From assembly GCA_947074125.1 (NCBI GenBank), contig CAMTOM010000124.1:1-5393 (forward strand): a stretch of DNA of 5,393 nucleotides. Direction: 5' to 3'. The stretch is from an uncultured Desulfovibrionaceae bacterium (GTDB taxonomy: Bacteria > Desulfobacterota > Desulfovibrionia > Desulfovibrionales > Desulfovibrionaceae). Position numbers and translations under genes: made by a program. The notes under the pieces were generated by a model that saw nothing but the letters and a program-made list of their open reading frames with translations, made no database searches and was not told the DNA's origin. Shown here in pieces: positions 1 through 5,393 of the stretch. Within the stretch, counting starts at the first letter, position 1; the number at the start of each line of letters is the position of its first letter.

Positions 1-99
1 AATAATGTACAATAAAAAAATGTTTAGACCACACAATATGTAAGAACAAATTTTTGCAATCATTCTATGATGAAAAACTAACCTTGTTTTATTCGAACA
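1..99 (+). promoter_or_regulatory. AT-rich upstream region of wbaP, weak promoter candidate
   Basis: This leader is strongly AT-rich compared with the coding DNA that follows, as expected of a promoter region. The best -10-like hexamer is TATGAT at 66-71 (five of six matches to TATAAT). At 17 bases upstream there is only AGAACA (43-48), which is not a convincing -35. TTGCAA at 54-59 is far too close to serve as a -35, and it lacks the upstream GG needed for a sigma-54 site. No coding sequence of useful length was seen here. The promoter assignment is a guess; the AT-richness is directly seen. Confidence 0.25.
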
Positions 100-1473
100 T
101 TGCTAAAGATGGGGCTTGCGCCTCAAAAGGTGCTTCTCGCCCTGTTTGATATGGGCACACTTCTGGCAACGGCCGCTCTCGCATTCTTCTTGCGTGGTCT
201 CACAGGAGATCTGGATATGGCACTGTATACCAATGCCCTGCCCATCCTGATTCTTGCTCCTTTTTTAGGGATCACCATGAATCTTTATCAGAGTATCCCC
301 CTGCCACCGCATAGGGAAATCAAAAATATTTTTCTCACTATTGGCCTTATCTATTGCATTATACTGGCCTTGATGTTCTTCAGTAAATCCAGTGATGCCT
401 ATTCACGCCTGGTTATTCTTGGATCATGGATATGCAGTCTCTTTACTGTTCCTATCATGCGCGCTCTGGCACGCCGACTTTTCTCCCGTATGCCCTGGTG
501 GGGAACACCACTCGTCATTTTTGATGATACTCCTTTTGGGCGCAGTCTCTGGCACTGGCTCAAAAAACATCCCTCACGAGGCCTCATGCCTGTAGATATT
601 GTCTCACTGCCACACGATGCAGAAGAGCTGCGCACAATACTTCGCAAAACCAGCACACAATACCCCACAGCGCTCGCCCTCCTTATGGGCAATCCTGCAA
701 CGCAATATGGTGGCGTGGATATTATTACCGAGATAACTTCCCATTTCCGAGGCCTTCTGATTGTCCCCTCCTTTCTGGACGGACGGCGCCGTCACTGGCT
801 GACGCCACGCGACCTCGGCAATTCTGTTGGGCTGCTCGTACGTCAAAACCTGCGCGACCGCCGCAGACAAGTCGCCAAACGCCTTTCTGATATTGTCATT
901 GCTCTTCTGGCCAGCATCCTGATTTTACCCTTATGCCTCATCTTTTCCCTGCTTATTGTCATTAACAGCCCAGGTTCTCCCTTTTACCGGCAAAAACGCA
1001 TTGGGCAGGGAGGAAAAACCATTCATGTCATTAAATTCCGCACAATGGTTCCCAATGCGGATGCTGTGCTCCAAAGCTATCTGGACAACAATCCAGAACT
1101 CCGGAAAGAATGGGAAAAAGACCAGAAGCTTAAAAAAGACCCACGTGTCACATATGTGGGAGCCTTTTTACGCAAGACAAGTCTTGATGAACTGCCTCAA
1201 CTCATCAACGTCTATCGAGGCGATATGAGCCTTGTAGGACCACGCCCCATTGTCGAAAACGAAATCGCCAAATATGGTTCTGTGTACGATGATTATTGCC
1301 GTGTTCGCCCAGGCATCACTGGCTTGTGGCAAATCTCAGGGCGCAATAATACAACCTACGCAGAGCGCGTGGACTACGACCACTATTACGTTAATAACTG
1401 GTCACTTTGGCTGGATATATGGATTCTATGCCGCACAATACCCGTTGTACTTACTGGTTATGGGGCATACTGA
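100..1473 (+). CDS. wbaP: Undecaprenyl-phosphate sugar phosphotransferase, WbaP family
   Basis: Integral inner-membrane enzyme that moves a sugar-1-phosphate (galactose-1-phosphate in classical WbaP) from a UDP-sugar to undecaprenyl phosphate, the first step of O-antigen, capsule or exopolysaccharide assembly. The 457 residues match the usual full length. Hydrophobic segments lie near residues 10-31, 44-61, 76-93 and 102-121, followed by a soluble central domain (about 130-250). The C-terminal catalytic domain starts at KRLSD (260-264) with its membrane-inserted helix (about 265-289). It then carries the catalytic Asp-Glu pair in SLDELPQL (D363, E364), VGPRP (379-383), and the WbaP-type ending with GLWQISGRNNTTY (408-420) and a terminal GYGAY. 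The start shown is TTG at 100; ATG at 109 is equally possible because neither has a clear ribosome binding site and an in-frame stop lies at 79-81. The sugar used cannot be told from sequence. It is transcribed alone here, convergent with the glycosyltransferase downstream. Confidence 0.93.
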   Translation: MLKMGLAPQKVLLALFDMGTLLATAALAFFLRGLTGDLDMALYTNALPILILAPFLGITMNLYQSIPLPPHREIKNIFLTIGLIYCIILALMFFSKSSDAYSRLVILGSWICSLFTVPIMRALARRLFSRMPWWGTPLVIFDDTPFGRSLWHWLKKHPSRGLMPVDIVSLPHDAEELRTILRKTSTQYPTALALLMGNPATQYGGVDIITEITSHFRGLLIVPSFLDGRRRHWLTPRDLGNSVGLLVRQNLRDRRRQVAKRLSDIVIALLASILILPLCLIFSLLIVINSPGSPFYRQKRIGQGGKTIHVIKFRTMVPNADAVLQSYLDNNPELRKEWEKDQKLKKDPRVTYVGAFLRKTSLDELPQLINVYRGDMSLVGPRPIVENEIAKYGSVYDDYCRVRPGITGLWQISGRNNTTYAERVDYDHYYVNNWSLWLDIWILCRTIPVVLTGYGAY

Positions 1474-1513
1474 TGCCATAATGAATTGTGCTGCAAAACA
1501 CTGCCAGCAAGAA

Positions 1514-1571
1514 TCCCCCATTGTCGCTTTTACAGTATCACCTGTAAAAACAGCAATGGGGGAATCCTTTT
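1514..1571 (+). terminator. Long two-tier hairpin, probable terminator between convergent genes
   Basis: TCCCCCATTG (1514-1523) is the exact reverse complement of CAATGGGGGA (1554-1563). Inside it, TTTTACAG (1528-1535) pairs with CTGTAAAA (1542-1549) around the six-base loop TATCAC. The two stems are joined by a 4x4 internal segment with one G-C and one G-T pair. On the plus strand the stem is followed by AATCCTTTTG, a short T-run (1568-1571), so it best fits termination of wbaP. On the minus strand the following bases (ATTCTTGC) make a poor T-tract, so termination of the glycosyltransferase from this hairpin is less certain. The stem is longer than most intrinsic terminators. Confidence 0.6.
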
Positions 1572-1590
1572 GTATACAAGTATATAAAAA

Positions 1591-2709
1591 CTATCTTTCT
1601 TCTGGCGCCTGTGTATATTTTTGATGTTCTTCCCAGGCACGACGTATGACTGCTGCGGCTTCCTGCTGAAAGCGCTCTTCACCAAAGTGCTCCGCATGTG
1701 CTCTCAGTGCCAGAGGATCAAAGCTGTCTTCCTGACGTTCAAAACGCTCCATTGCTTCCATAAGTGACGCAACCGTTGCCTCTTTAAAAAAGAGACCCGT
1801 CTGCCCATCACGTACGGTTTCTGTAGCGCCCCCCTTACCATAGGCAATAACAGGAACACCTGCCGCCATCGCTTCTACAGGGACAATCCCAAAATCCTCT
1901 TCTCCCGGAAAAAGCAATGCGCGACAGTTACGGAACAATGCCCCCAAGTCATCCTGACGCCCCACAAAACGAATGCTGGAATCTGCCATTGCTTCCAGCT
2001 TTTTGCGCTCTTCTCCTTCCCCTACAATAACCACTGGGCGCTTCATACGCATACAGGCTTCAATGGCAAGATCTGCGCGCTTATACCGTACAAGCTGTCC
2101 CATATACAAATAATACTCTCCCTTCTCTTTGTCATGCGCCGTGAAATTGTCTACAGCAACGGGAGGATGCACAATACTCGCCTCGCGGCGCCAGTGTTTA
2201 TGGATGCGGGCAGCTACCGTTTGCGAGTTTGCGATGAACGCATCAACGCGCTGCGCACTTGTGACATCCCACATGCGGAGAAGAGGAAAAAAAAGACGCA
2301 TGGCAGCACGACTCAGACAACCCGCACCAGCATAATAAAAGGGATAATGATCCCAAAGGTAGCGCATGGGAGAATGACAGTAACACACATGCAGCGTATC
2401 AGCACGCGTGATGATCCCCTTGGCAGGGCCAGACTCGCTTGAGATCACCAGATCATACTCTGTCAGATCAAGATGCTCCAAAGCCAATGGCATCAGAGGA
2501 AGATACTTCTGGTAGTGTTTTCGACTGCATGGCAGGCGCTGGATGAAGCTTGTCTGGATACGGTGACGCCGCAACACAGGAGAAAGGCATTTTTCATCCA
2601 GCACATGGGTAAAGATGTCCGCCTGCGGATACATGCGGCAAAAAGATTCCAGAACCTTTTCACCACCACGGATAGTCGTGAGCCAATAATGTACCAGAGC
2701 AACGCGCAT
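1591..2709 (-). CDS. Family GT4 glycosyltransferase, WbaZ-like
   Basis: GT-B fold glycosyltransferase of about 372 residues, probably cytoplasmic or membrane-associated, adding a sugar (mannose in the WbaZ prototype) to a lipid-linked surface polysaccharide. The N-terminus MRVALVHYWL followed by RGGEKVLE (about 14-21) is typical of the WbaZ-like subgroup. CYCHSPMRYLWD (109-120), FIANS (158-162), and GQLVRYKRADLAIEA (204-218, with likely nucleotide-phosphate-binding K210) follow. The retaining-GT4 EX7E motif is EDFGIVPVE (E271, E279), followed by the G-rich ATETV region. An in-frame GTG lies two codons upstream (2715), but AGGAG at 2715-2719 overlaps that GTG and sits five bases before the ATG at 2709, so I chose 2709. 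Eight bases separate it from fabZ, implying one mRNA and probable translational coupling. Its cofactor and acceptor are unknown. A role alongside the nearby WbaP enzyme is plausible but unproven. Confidence 0.9.
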   Translation of the reverse strand: MRVALVHYWLTTIRGGEKVLESFCRMYPQADIFTHVLDEKCLSPVLRRHRIQTSFIQRLPCSRKHYQKYLPLMPLALEHLDLTEYDLVISSESGPAKGIITRADTLHVCYCHSPMRYLWDHYPFYYAGAGCLSRAAMRLFFPLLRMWDVTSAQRVDAFIANSQTVAARIHKHWRREASIVHPPVAVDNFTAHDKEKGEYYLYMGQLVRYKRADLAIEACMRMKRPVVIVGEGEERKKLEAMADSSIRFVGRQDDLGALFRNCRALLFPGEEDFGIVPVEAMAAGVPVIAYGKGGATETVRDGQTGLFFKEATVASLMEAMERFERQEDSFDPLALRAHAEHFGEERFQQEAAAVIRRAWEEHQKYTQAPEER

Positions 2710-2714
2710 GCCCA

Positions 2715-2719
2715 CTCCT
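2715..2719 (-). promoter_or_regulatory. Ribosome binding site of the GT4 gene, overlapping fabZ stop
   Basis: On the minus strand the sequence reads TAGGAG, then TGGGC, then ATG. The TAG is the fabZ stop codon (2718-2720), and AGGAG is a strong Shine-Dalgarno site five bases from ATG 2709. Ribosomes finishing fabZ end on top of this site, which favours coupled translation. The site also decides the start codon, ruling against the GTG at 2715. Confidence 0.75.
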
Positions 2720-3167
2720 ATGGTCTGTCACCAATGGCAGCAGTAATCTGAGCCTCACAGGCAAGCTTGCCATCAACATATGCTTTTGCATCCATTTTAC
2801 ACATGCGCAGCTTGGTTCTCAAGTTGCCGCATTCCAAATCAAGACGATCACCAGGCACAACCTGACGACGGAATTTCACACCATCAAGCCCTGTAAACAG
2901 AAAAAGCTTGTCTGCCATATTTTCCATACCGCTCGCTGCCAGCAAACCACCTGTCTGCGCAAGAGCTTCCAGAATCAGCACTCCTGGCATAATGGGCACA
3001 CCAGGGAAGTGCCCCTGAAAGAAAGGTTCATTCATCGTCACATTCTTATATGCTTTAATATGCGAAGCAGGCACACATTCCACAACACGATCAACCAACA
3101 AAAAAGGATACCTGTGCGGTAAGAGTTGTAAAATACGCTGTATGTCCATCTGTATATTTTGTTCCAT
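2718..3167 (-). CDS. fabZ: 3-hydroxyacyl-[ACP] dehydratase FabZ
   Basis: Cytoplasmic hot-dog-fold dehydratase that converts (3R)-hydroxyacyl-ACP to trans-2-enoyl-ACP in type II fatty acid synthesis. The 149 residues match the normal length. Visible family motifs are LLPHRYPFLLVDRV (15-28), NEPFFQGHFPGVPIMPGVLILEALAQ (46-71) with catalytic His53 and Glu67, and FRRQVVPGDRL (99-109). The ATG at 3167 has GGGAG six bases upstream. In many Gram-negative bacteria fabZ lies between lpxD and lpxA, competing with LpxA for hydroxyacyl-ACP. Here ompH precedes it and a glycosyltransferase follows. A terminator-like hairpin sits immediately upstream, so expression may depend on read-through or on a promoter not evident to me. 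FabA is a relative, but FabA is longer and the motifs here are FabZ-type. Confidence 0.97.
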   Translation of the reverse strand: MEQNIQMDIQRILQLLPHRYPFLLVDRVVECVPASHIKAYKNVTMNEPFFQGHFPGVPIMPGVLILEALAQTGGLLAASGMENMADKLFLFTGLDGVKFRRQVVPGDRLDLECGNLRTKLRMCKMDAKAYVDGKLACEAQITAAIGDRP

Positions 3168-3173
3168 AATGCA

Positions 3174-3178
3174 CTCCC
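3174..3178 (-). promoter_or_regulatory. Ribosome binding site of fabZ
   Basis: GGGAG on the minus strand lies six bases before ATG 3167 and only a few bases after the T-run of the upstream hairpin. The 5' arm of that hairpin contains CTCCC, which could in principle pair with this site; that is speculation. Confidence 0.6.
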
Positions 3179-3180
3179 AT

Positions 3181-3218
3181 AAAAAAATACCTCCCTATCC
3201 ATATGGGCAGGGAGGTAT
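3181..3218 (-). terminator. Intrinsic terminator between ompH and fabZ
   Basis: Reading the minus strand, ATACCTCCCT (3218-3209) pairs perfectly over ten bases with AGGGAGGTAT (3196-3187) around a 12-base loop containing the palindrome CCATATGG, followed by seven Ts ending at 3181. This is the standard form of a Rho-independent terminator and lies 21 bases after the ompH stop. Only 13 bases separate the T-run from the fabZ ATG, too few for a promoter. It therefore either terminates partially, letting some transcripts continue into fabZ, or acts as a leader attenuator. No T-run follows on the plus strand, so it is one-directional. Confidence 0.8.
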
Positions 3219-3239
3219 GTGGTCACAAAACAAAAAAAC

Positions 3240-3752
3240 CTACTTCTTGGCGCCGCCGGACTTGAATATCTTGTTCACTTCCGCTTTAACATCATTTGTG
3301 ATATCCATCTGCGGCACAGCGTACAATACGGAACCAGAAGAAACATTCATAACAACATCATAGCTGCCACGCTTGGCTACAGCTTCGCATGCCTGGAAGA
3401 TCATGTTCATGAGTTCCTGAGTGATCTGACGGTTTTCCTGTTCACGCTTGATCGCGAAGGCCCGTCTTTTTTCTTCGAAAGCACGAGTATCTTTCAGGAA
3501 TTGAACGCGCTTGTCTTCTGTTGTTTTGGGGTCTTTCATAGACTCAGCGCTCTTCTGCAATTCTTTTGCTTGAGTTTCAAGCTGCTTGCCTTCTGCAGAA
3601 AACTTTCTTTCCATCCGTTTCACGGCATCTTTTGCAGGTTCACTGTCATTAGCGAGTGCCTGTACATCAACCACAGCAATTTTTGACTGAGCGGTAGCTA
3701 CCCCTGCCATCAGGAGGCACATCGCCAGAGTCATAAAGAGAACTTTACGCAT
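3240..3752 (-). CDS. ompH: Periplasmic chaperone, OmpH/Skp family
   Basis: Small periplasmic chaperone that holds unfolded outer-membrane proteins on the way to the BAM complex. The precursor is 170 residues. A signal peptide is clear: MRK, a hydrophobic core (about 4-18), and ATA before Gln22 as the likely cleavage site. The mature part opens with KIAVVDVQAL, the usual OmpH/Skp first strand. A long charged helical region rich in Lys, Glu and Gln (about 40-120) forms the expected coiled-coil tentacle. SVLYAVPQMDITNDV (about 142-156) is the conserved C-terminal strand and helix. The frame is open for another 11 codons upstream, but ATG 3752 starts the signal peptide and has AAGGAG five bases before it. 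It lies 95 bases after the amidase gene and is followed by a strong terminator-like hairpin. bamA, its common partner gene, is not in the window. Confidence 0.92.
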   Translation of the reverse strand: MRKVLFMTLAMCLLMAGVATAQSKIAVVDVQALANDSEPAKDAVKRMERKFSAEGKQLETQAKELQKSAESMKDPKTTEDKRVQFLKDTRAFEEKRRAFAIKREQENRQITQELMNMIFQACEAVAKRGSYDVVMNVSSGSVLYAVPQMDITNDVKAEVNKIFKSGGAKK

Positions 3753-3757
3753 ACATA

Positions 3758-3763
3758 CTCCTT
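3758..3763 (-). promoter_or_regulatory. Ribosome binding site deciding the ompH start
   Basis: AAGGAG on the minus strand lies five bases before ATG 3752. The longer in-frame start at 3785 would place unneeded residues ahead of the signal peptide, so this site supports the shorter protein. An adjoining TATAAA looks like a -10 box but overlaps the ribosome binding site and cannot be the promoter of this gene. Confidence 0.8.
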
Positions 3764-3786
3764 TATATGAACGCAAACACATCAAT

Positions 3787-3846
3787 TGAAAACAGGCGCT
3801 CCAACAGAGGGGGCTTCTCTTCTCAAAAGCCTGTGCTACATAGCAC
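3787..3846 (-). other. Small hairpins in the amidase-ompH gap
   Basis: The 95-base gap contains three overlapping inverted repeats. GTGCT/AGCAC (3833-3837 and 3842-3846) closes a four-base loop. GGCTT/AAGCC (3812-3816 and 3827-3831) closes a ten-base loop that can be shortened by further pairing. ACAGGC/GCCTGT (3792-3797 and 3829-3834) spans the second repeat and, on the minus strand, is followed by TTTTC. These could form a weak terminator or an mRNA-processing structure after the amidase gene. No convincing promoter for ompH was seen, so ompH may be co-transcribed with the amidase. The stems are short and may be chance. Confidence 0.3.
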
Positions 3847-3847
3847 C

Positions 3848-5305
3848 CTACTTTTTAGGCGTCAAGCGCCGTTTTTTGGGAACAGCCTTTGCTTTGGCTC
3901 TGGCTTTGGCTTTTGGAGCCAAACGATGCTGTTTAGTTGTTGTAATTTTTGCCACATTTGCATATCGCAAAATACCCTCAGCAACCCCTTCAGCAACCGC
4001 AGCACGATATTTGGGGTTCAGGATATTACGGGCTTCTCTCTTATTGGTACAGTAACCAACTTCAACAAGAACGGCTGGAATTTGCGTTGTTCGCAAAACA
4101 TGGAACGAACCTGTCCGTGTACCGTTATTATTCACGGTAAAACCACGCTGACGTGTTTTTGCCAGCGCAGAACGGTGTATCTCAGTTCCCAAACGATAGG
4201 AAGAATAGCGCCTGTCACCAGCAGTCGACATGCTGGCCACAGCACCTCGACGCGCAGCAGCAGCATTTTCCCTTGCCGCAACGGCAGCAGAACGTATGCC
4301 ACGTGTCGTTCCCGGAACATAGGTTTCAAAACCTTCCACATAGGAACTGCGATTGGCATTCACGTGAATGGAAACAAAAAGCTGCGCCCCAGACCTATGC
4401 GCCCTGGTCACTCTGGAGGGCAATGAAACCGTTGTATTGGCGCGACGTGTATAAACAACTTTTACACCATTTTTCTGCAATATACGTCCAAGACGCATCA
4501 CAATATCCAGCGTAATGGAACGCTCTACCACGCCATTGCGCATTGCTCCAGGATCCTGTCCACCATGGCCAGCGTCCAGCACAATGGTTCTGAGAGCAAA
4601 ATTTTTCGGCATTGCCGCACTTCGCCGCTCAGAAATGCCATCATCCCTCAGGTCATCTTCATATGTGCGCACATCCCTGCGCTGTTCAGATCTTCCCGAC
4701 GAAGGCAGCGGCGCAACCTCCCGTCTTCCTCCTCCTTCCTGAGCCCTGGGTTCCACTGCACGACTTTGCAGAGTCCCCTTTCCTTTCGGGTCATTATTAA
4801 GGGTCAGGATAATACGAAAAGGTTCCGCCTCCACTTTTTGTTCAAAGCGGACAAGATTTTTCAGATGAAAAGAAATCCGAACCCGACGCTCTCCGGGTTT
4901 TTCGATTTCAATGCGGGTAAGGGGACTGTTCTGCACACTGGTAAATGGCTCAACCTTGGCCTGCGGCACACTGTCTTCCAGATCAAGCACAAGGCGGGAT
5001 ATCTTGCGGCGGGCATCCACCTCAAACATGCGTGCCTGCAAGCCAGCCTTTTTATCCAGCATAATAATAAGCTGCACCCTTCCATCAGAAAGATTCTTCC
5101 AGGAGACTTTTCGCAATACTGCTGGAGGAGGAAGGGATACAGGCTTCTCGACAGGAGCCTGTACTTGAGGTTTCTGTACTTGAGGCGGCGGTGGTGGCGG
5201 TGGTGTAGCAGATTCTGGAGGTGAAGTTTTCTGGCCTTCACGGGTTATTTTCTCCATTGCCACAGCACGACCAAACATATCGCCTTGCGGATATGTTTTG
5301 CGCAA
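3848..5305 (-). CDS. N-acetylmuramoyl-L-alanine amidase, AMIN plus Amidase_3 domains, 5' end incomplete
   Basis: Zinc-dependent, AmiC-like enzyme that cuts the bond between N-acetylmuramic acid and L-alanine in peptidoglycan, acting in the periplasm in cell separation. From the TTG at 5305 (485 residues), a proline-rich linker with seven consecutive prolines (about 29-61) precedes an AMIN domain (about 66-171) that in this family binds peptidoglycan and localises the enzyme. A charged linker (172-235) leads to the Amidase_3 domain (about 239-450). Expected zinc ligands are His247 in DAGHGG, Glu261 and His314 in SIHVNA; catalytic Glu415 lies in LVEVGY. The C-terminus is an unusual Lys/Ala/Arg-rich basic tail (about 453-485). 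No signal peptide is present, and the open frame continues upstream to 5371 with plausible protein (GLAALERL before LRKTYPQGDM, resembling the end of a TPR-like repeat). The true start is therefore probably beyond the window, and 5305 or ATG 5278 are not convincing starts. Confidence 0.88.
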   Translation of the reverse strand: MRKTYPQGDMFGRAVAMEKITREGQKTSPPESATPPPPPPPQVQKPQVQAPVEKPVSLPPPAVLRKVSWKNLSDGRVQLIIMLDKKAGLQARMFEVDARRKISRLVLDLEDSVPQAKVEPFTSVQNSPLTRIEIEKPGERRVRISFHLKNLVRFEQKVEAEPFRIILTLNNDPKGKGTLQSRAVEPRAQEGGGRREVAPLPSSGRSEQRRDVRTYEDDLRDDGISERRSAAMPKNFALRTIVLDAGHGGQDPGAMRNGVVERSITLDIVMRLGRILQKNGVKVVYTRRANTTVSLPSRVTRAHRSGAQLFVSIHVNANRSSYVEGFETYVPGTTRGIRSAAVAARENAAAARRGAVASMSTAGDRRYSSYRLGTEIHRSALAKTRQRGFTVNNNGTRTGSFHVLRTTQIPAVLVEVGYCTNKREARNILNPKYRAAVAEGVAEGILRYANVAKITTTKQHRLAPKAKARAKAKAVPKKRRLTPKK

Positions 5306-5393
5306 ACGCTCAAGTGCGGCCAGCCCCCCATCAGTCTTTGCCCGCCGCGCTCTCCTTCTCTCAGCCCCTCTCTACACGGCACCATCTCTCCCC
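5306..5393 (-). other. Window edge: probable upstream part of the amidase gene, unreliable
   Basis: The amidase frame stays open from 5305 to 5371 and meets an in-frame stop, TAG on the minus strand, at 5372-5374. Codons nearest the annotated start read as sensible protein (TDGGLAALER), but those beyond about 5342 give an arginine-rich stretch of low credibility. The last 45 or so plus-strand bases are unusually rich in C and T runs, unlike the rest of the window, which suggests a poor-quality contig end. A six-base G run (C at 5324-5329 on the plus strand) is a possible indel site. No separate gene is seen here. Confidence 0.5.

Noticed and set aside
20..43. Seven-residue leader peptide (MFRPHNM) upstream of wbaP
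   Set aside because: No ribosome binding site, no run of regulatory codons and no attenuator hairpin follow it.
54..71. Sigma-54 or sigma-70 promoter using TTGCAA
   Set aside because: The spacing to TATGAT is only six bases, and the GG element of a sigma-54 site is missing.
1573..1584. TATAC-AA-GTATA palindrome as an operator
   Set aside because: It is a five-base AT-rich inverted repeat after two convergent gene ends with no nearby promoter; likely chance.
3858..3876. Plus-strand terminator GGCG/CGCC followed by six Ts
   Set aside because: The stem is only four bases and lies inside the amidase coding sequence, with no plus-strand gene upstream; the Ts are lysine codons read on the other strand.
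3885..3920. Tandem repeat or CRISPR-like array from repeated CTTTGGCT units
   Set aside because: The units are very short and imperfect, without spacers, and are explained by repeated Lys-Ala codons in the amidase tail.
3767..4426. Long plus-strand open frame opposite the amidase gene
   Set aside because: It is the antisense shadow of a gene with clear domains, and its translation shows no recognisable family or ribosome binding site.

Overview
The window holds five protein-coding genes from the cell-envelope biology of a Gram-negative (diderm) bacterium. The set comprises an initiating sugar-phosphate transferase for surface polysaccharide, a WbaZ-like glycosyltransferase, FabZ, an OmpH/Skp periplasmic chaperone, and an AMIN-domain peptidoglycan amidase. 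The protein style (a chromosomal WbaP-type enzyme, an OmpH close to fabZ, and an AMIN amidase whose N-terminus looks like the end of a TPR-like region) reminds me of sulfate-reducing Desulfovibrionales. That placement is inference only; nothing in the window proves it.

Layout. Positions 1-99 are AT-rich upstream DNA with at best a weak promoter. Positions 100-1473 (+) encode the WbaP-like transferase. A long, nearly perfect hairpin at 1514-1563 lies in the 117-base gap between two convergent genes and probably ends the wbaP transcript. The other four genes are all on the minus strand and read from right to left: amidase (about 5305-3848, 5' end lost or corrupted at the window edge), ompH/skp (3752-3240), a clear intrinsic terminator-like hairpin (3181-3218), fabZ (3167-2718) and a GT4 glycosyltransferase (2709-1591) whose ribosome binding site overlaps the fabZ stop codon.

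How the genes fit together. WbaP loads the first sugar-1-phosphate onto undecaprenyl phosphate at the inner membrane, and the GT4 enzyme could add a later sugar to the same kind of lipid-linked chain. FabZ supplies acyl chains for phospholipid and lipid A. OmpH/Skp escorts outer-membrane proteins across the periplasm, and the amidase cuts peptidoglycan during cell separation. The ompH-to-fabZ step lacks the lpxD (and lpxA) gene often found there in Gram-negative bacteria, and a glycosyltransferase follows fabZ instead.

I found no mobile element, CRISPR array, tRNA, rRNA or defence system. The region looks like ordinary chromosomal envelope genes. The most useful second looks are the two hairpins, the missing lpxD/lpxA context and the damaged right edge.
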